Assembly: GCA_018667995.1 (NCBI GenBank)
Contig: JABIQT010001124.1
Span: forward strand, 1 to 9,247
Direction of reading: 5' to 3'
Length of the DNA: 9,247 nucleotides
Origin: Candidatus Latescibacterota bacterium
Lineage (GTDB): Bacteria; JAAXHH01; JABIQT01
Shown: piece after piece, positions 7,710-9,247 of the stretch
Layout of the letters: each line of letters begins with the position of its first letter
Numbering within the stretch: the first letter of the stretch is position 1
Notes under the pieces: model-generated
Database searches by the model: none
The model's input: only the letters and a program-made list of their open reading frames with translations
What the model was told of the DNA's origin: nothing
Translations under genes and position numbers: made by a program

Positions 7710-7741
7710 GAGAAAACTGGGCCGGTATTGGTGCCTACTGA
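7703..7741 (+). other. Possible 12-codon leader ORF with a full Shine-Dalgarno sequence
   Basis: AGGAGGG (7692-7698), the strongest ribosome-binding match in this region, stands 4 nt before a TTG that opens a 12-codon frame (M/LSRENWAGIGAY) ending in TGA at 7739-7741. A perfect TATAAT occurs at 7667-7672 on the same strand, with only a weak -35 (TTCATG, 19-bp spacing). A transcript from there would carry this ORF and later the two hairpin regions before the selenoprotein gene. The purine tract also falls within the spacer of the opposing minus-strand promoter, so it may be coincidence. Confidence 0.2.
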
Positions 7742-7748
7742 GAAGCAC

Positions 7749-7793
7749 AAATAACAGAAAAAACTTGTGATTTAACAAGTAATTACGTTATTT
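7749..7793. repeat. Nested AT-rich inverted repeats (possible operator)
   Basis: An inner perfect palindrome ACTTGT-N6-ACAAGT (7763-7780) is framed by a second pair, AAATAAC (7749-7755) and GTTATTT (7787-7793), with almost the same centre (about 7771). The spacers between the pairs are 7 and 6 nt. The site lies between the divergent TPR and selenoprotein genes, about 40-90 bp upstream of the minus-strand -35. It could bind a dimeric regulator serving one or both genes. It does not match a regulator site I recognise with confidence, and its AT-rich stems make a terminator unlikely. Confidence 0.4.
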
Positions 7794-7843
7794 TCGGAGC
7801 ATTCAAATCACAGCTCAAACTGGGGTGAAATAGGTTTGCGAAA

Positions 7844-7887
7844 ATCGCCGTTTCCCATACGTATTACTGGGCGTTGGAAACGGCGAT
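7844..7887. promoter_or_regulatory. Perfect 12-bp hairpin in the leader of the selenoprotein gene
   Basis: ATCGCCGTTTCC (7844-7855) and GGAAACGGCGAT (7876-7887) are exact reverse complements, separated by 20 nt that can form three further pairs (ACG 7859-7861 with CGT 7872-7874). The stem ends 7 nt before the GGGAGG ribosome binding site of the AhpD-like gene, leaving that site free. On the plus strand no T-run follows. On the minus strand the stem is followed by TTTT, so it might instead weakly terminate read-through arriving from the SGNH hydrolase side. It could be an mRNA-stabilising leader, an attenuator or a protein-binding site. Confidence 0.55.
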
Positions 7888-7905
7888 ACGACACGGGAGG
7901 ATATT

Positions 7906-8463
7906 GTGGCTTGGATAGATACGATAAGTGCTGGCGCCGCCACGGGTAGCTTGAAACGTCAATACGAAGCGGCCATAAAGCGAGCCGGTAAGATCTTTGG
8001 AATCGTCAAGATCATGAGTTTGAGTCCGGAAACCATGAGGACCTCAATGGGGCTCTATAGGGCATCAATGATGGGCGAGTCTCCACTTTCACGCGCCCAT
8101 CGCGAGATGCTGGCAACGGTAGTATCGAGGGCAAATGACTGCCACTACTGAACAGAGGCACACGGAGAGGATCTCCGTAAGCTCACCGACGACGAGGTGA
8201 TGGTCGGCCACATGAAGACGGACTATCGGGAGGCAACTCTTGACGAAGCGACTCGGGCCCTGCTGGACTATGCCGTAAAATTGACCAACACACCGTCAGC
8301 AATGACGAAGCAGGACATCATCCACCTTCGGAATCTCGGATGGAGTGATACAGCGATTCACGATGCAGTCCAGGTAATAAGCTACTTCAATTATATCAAT
8401 CGTATCGCCGATGCGCTGCACGTGGATCTTGAACCCGAGATGCCGCCATATCCGGAGGCGTAG
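7906..8463 (+). CDS. AhpD-like peroxidase-related selenoprotein (CxxU, in-frame TGA = Sec82)
   Basis: This is an alkylhydroperoxidase D / carboxymuconolactone-decarboxylase fold protein, expected to be a cytoplasmic thiol (here selenol) peroxidase or oxidoreductase. GTG at 7906 follows GGGAGG by 5 nt. The frame meets TGA at 8149-8151 and continues open for 103 more codons to TAG at 8461. Around the TGA the product reads ANDCHY-U-TEAHG; AhpD proteins have CxxC there, so the TGA replaces the second, reactive Cys. The family active-site set aligns: Glu67, Cys79, Sec82 and His86, with the same spacing as E118, C130, C133 and H137 of mycobacterial AhpD. Both halves match one 180-190-residue peroxidase-related family. 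A SECIS-like hairpin follows the TGA. A nonsense mutation is less likely, and TGA ends other genes here, so it does not encode Trp. It is divergent from the TPR gene and convergent with the SGNH hydrolase. Confidence 0.87.
8149..8184 (+). promoter_or_regulatory. Candidate bacterial SECIS element with UGA codon
   Basis: The Sec codon is 8149-8151. Twelve nucleotides after the TGA (8152-8161 plus the first stem base) a perfect 6-bp stem, ACGGAG (8162-8167) with CTCCGT (8173-8178), closes a 5-nt loop AGGAT. A lower stem of GAG(g)C (8155-8159) with GCTC (8181-8184) extends it below a small internal loop. The loop has G at its second and third positions, about 18-20 nt from the UGA. Known bacterial SECIS elements have a short apical loop with a G among its first bases and a UGA-to-loop distance of about 16-37 nt. 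SelB recognition is inferred. Confidence 0.75.
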
Positions 8464-8477
8464 TGCCGCACTACCGC
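8458..8477. terminator. Hairpin spanning the two convergent stop codons
   Basis: The 7-bp gap between the plus-strand selenoprotein gene and the minus-strand SGNH gene is covered by TAGTG-CCG-CACTA (8461-8473), which includes both TAG stops. It is extended by G8460-C8474 and, past one bulged base, by two more GC pairs (8458-8459 with 8476-8477). The position suits a shared bidirectional terminator, but no U-tract follows on either strand, so intrinsic termination would be weak. Confidence 0.3.
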
Positions 8478-9112
8478 AGTGCCTCGACGACGGCCTCTGC
8501 AATCACTACATGCCCCGCCTGATGAGGGTGCACAGGCTCGGGACAGAACGTATCCGCATCCCGATATTTCAACTGATTCTGAAAGATGTCGTGCGTCTTG
8601 ACAAGGCGCGTATCATACTTCTCGCTCATTCGCTCAACGATCTCGATATATCGAGGCAGATTCTCAAGCAGCCGGCTCCGACTTGTGGCTCCGGACCGGT
8701 CTCTGCTGATGTAAAACGGAGAAATCAGCAGAACGGGGCAGCCGAGCTTTGACTTTGTCTCTTCAAGGATGTAATCATAGGTCTCTTCAAAAAGCTCCGG
8801 AGCCACGCCACCATCGACTTGATTCAAATAACTACCCAAATCGTTGATACCTATTTTTATGGACAGCCAATCGGGCCGATGATATACCACATCGTCTTGC
8901 CAGCGATTGCGGAGATCCGTTACCTTATTGCCCCCAATGCCCTTATTGATATAGCGAATCTTCCGATCTGGAAATCTGCTCGTAATCAATTCAGAGGCAA
9001 TACGCACATATCCGCTTCCTAATGGTGCGTCTGCACCACGTCTCCCGCAATCGGTGATACTATCACCGATGAAGAGAACCGTCTGTCCGTCCTGAATCGC
9101 AATATCGTTCAC
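8471..9112 (-). CDS. SGNH/GDSL-family hydrolase (probable esterase)
   Basis: This is a serine hydrolase of the SGNH fold, 213 residues and complete as a single domain. Block I is VLFIGDSITDCGRRG (Ser nucleophile, about residue 18), block II is NKGIGGNKVTDLRNRW (oxyanion Gly), block III is IKIGINDLGSYL (oxyanion Asn), and block V is EPVHPHQAGHVVIAEAV (catalytic His). Related proteins include carbohydrate acetylesterases and lysophospholipase-like enzymes. In block V the usual D-x-V-H-P reads E-P-V-H-P, so the acid member is Glu. No signal peptide is visible, suggesting a cytoplasmic enzyme. The GTG start at 9112 has GGGAG 6 nt upstream and overlaps the stop of the preceding gene (GTGA), implying coupling. 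An acetylated sugar substrate is plausible but unproven. Confidence 0.87.
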   Translation of the reverse strand: MNDIAIQDGQTVLFIGDSITDCGRRGADAPLGSGYVRIASELITSRFPDRKIRYINKGIGGNKVTDLRNRWQDDVVYHRPDWLSIKIGINDLGSYLNQVDGGVAPELFEETYDYILEETKSKLGCPVLLISPFYISRDRSGATSRSRLLENLPRYIEIVERMSEKYDTRLVKTHDIFQNQLKYRDADTFCPEPVHPHQAGHVVIAEAVVEALR

Positions 9113-9247
9113 TGGCTTCTCCCGATCCGCATGTTCGGACCGCTGTGATGCGGATCTGTGAGATATTCACAATCCGGCCTTGTCTGAGTGTACCATCGAA
9201 ACAGATATCGCTCCCTATCAGCAAATGCGGGAGCCACCGGGCCACCA
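9109..9247 (-). CDS. C-terminal end of an unidentified protein (truncated by the window edge)
   Basis: A minus-strand frame enters from the right edge and stays open for 45 codons to TGA at 9111-9109. The visible tail runs from GGPVAPAFADRERYLF to PHHSGPNMRIGRSQ. Its stop overlaps the GTG of the SGNH hydrolase by four bases, the same arrangement as the UVR-motif/MFS pair, which supports a real coupled upstream gene. The tail is too short to assign. The HHSGPN segment faintly recalls the C-terminal part of phytanoyl-CoA-dioxygenase-like proteins, but I do not rely on that. Confidence 0.5.
   Translation of the reverse strand, partial: GGPVAPAFADRERYLFRWYTQTRPDCEYLTDPHHSGPNMRIGRSQ

Noticed and set aside
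7524-7778. Minus-strand 84-codon frame with a hydrophobic N-terminus (MLNHKFFLLFVLL)
   Set aside because: It covers the minus-strand promoter and the start of the TPR gene in another frame, has no good ribosome binding site, and its C-terminal half looks like out-of-frame sequence.
7906-8463. Two separate small genes (7906-8151 and 8197-8463), or a pseudogene
   Set aside because: Both parts fit one AhpD-type domain, the TGA sits at the catalytic Cys, and no other damage is seen. The second part has no ribosome binding site of its own that would justify an independent start.
8411-8752. Plus-strand 113-codon frame
   Set aside because: It is antisense to the SGNH hydrolase and overlaps the selenoprotein gene; no motif.
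1-9247. TGA read as Trp or Gly (alternative genetic code)
   Set aside because: Trp is encoded by TGG throughout, and TGA ends the UVR-motif gene, the glycosyltransferase and the 9109 gene at sensible lengths.
1-9247. CRISPR arrays, tRNA or rRNA genes, insertion sequences, prophage or defence genes
   Set aside because: No regularly spaced repeats, cloverleaf, transposase or phage-type gene could be seen on either strand; the gene content is housekeeping and envelope metabolism.

Overview
The window reads as an ordinary chromosomal segment of a free-living, probably Gram-negative bacterium of medium GC content. There is a Tat-type signal peptide, a periplasm-type molybdoenzyme, and sugar-nucleotide and undecaprenyl-lipid genes. 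Protein style (a UVR-motif protein next to an MFS carrier, an SGNH hydrolase, a selenoprotein) suggests an uncultivated or environmental lineage, but I cannot name the phylum from sequence alone. The code is standard: Trp is TGG, and TGA ends several genes. GTG starts are common, and one gene appears to start with CTG.

Layout. Positions 1-7549 hold eight genes, all on the minus strand. In transcription order they are: a membrane-anchored TPR protein, a small Tat-exported sulfite-oxidase-type molybdopterin protein, dTDP-glucose 4,6-dehydratase (rfbB), a divergent membrane GT2 glycosyltransferase, undecaprenyl-diphosphatase (uppP), mannose-1-phosphate guanylyltransferase (manC), a UVR-motif protein, and an MFS transporter cut by the window edge. 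Positions 7550-7905 form a structured intergenic region with a good minus-strand promoter, nested inverted repeats and a perfect 12-bp hairpin. Positions 7906-8463 (plus) hold an AhpD-like peroxidase-related gene with an in-frame TGA. Positions 8471-9247 (minus) hold an SGNH hydrolase overlapped by the end of another gene.

The main discovery is the 7906-8463 gene. Its in-frame TGA lies exactly where AhpD enzymes carry the second Cys of CxxC, the AhpD active-site residues align around it, and a stable hairpin with G in the loop follows at the spacing expected of a bacterial SECIS. I read it as one 185-residue CxxU selenoprotein, not two small ORFs or a pseudogene.

How the genes fit together. 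rfbB (dTDP-sugar precursor), manC (GDP-mannose), the glycosyltransferase and uppP (lipid carrier recycling) fit cell-surface polysaccharide assembly, although the set is incomplete and loosely spaced (58-98 bp gaps). The TPR and molybdoenzyme genes look like an envelope pair. The UVR-motif and MFS genes overlap by four bases (GTGA) and are probably translationally coupled.
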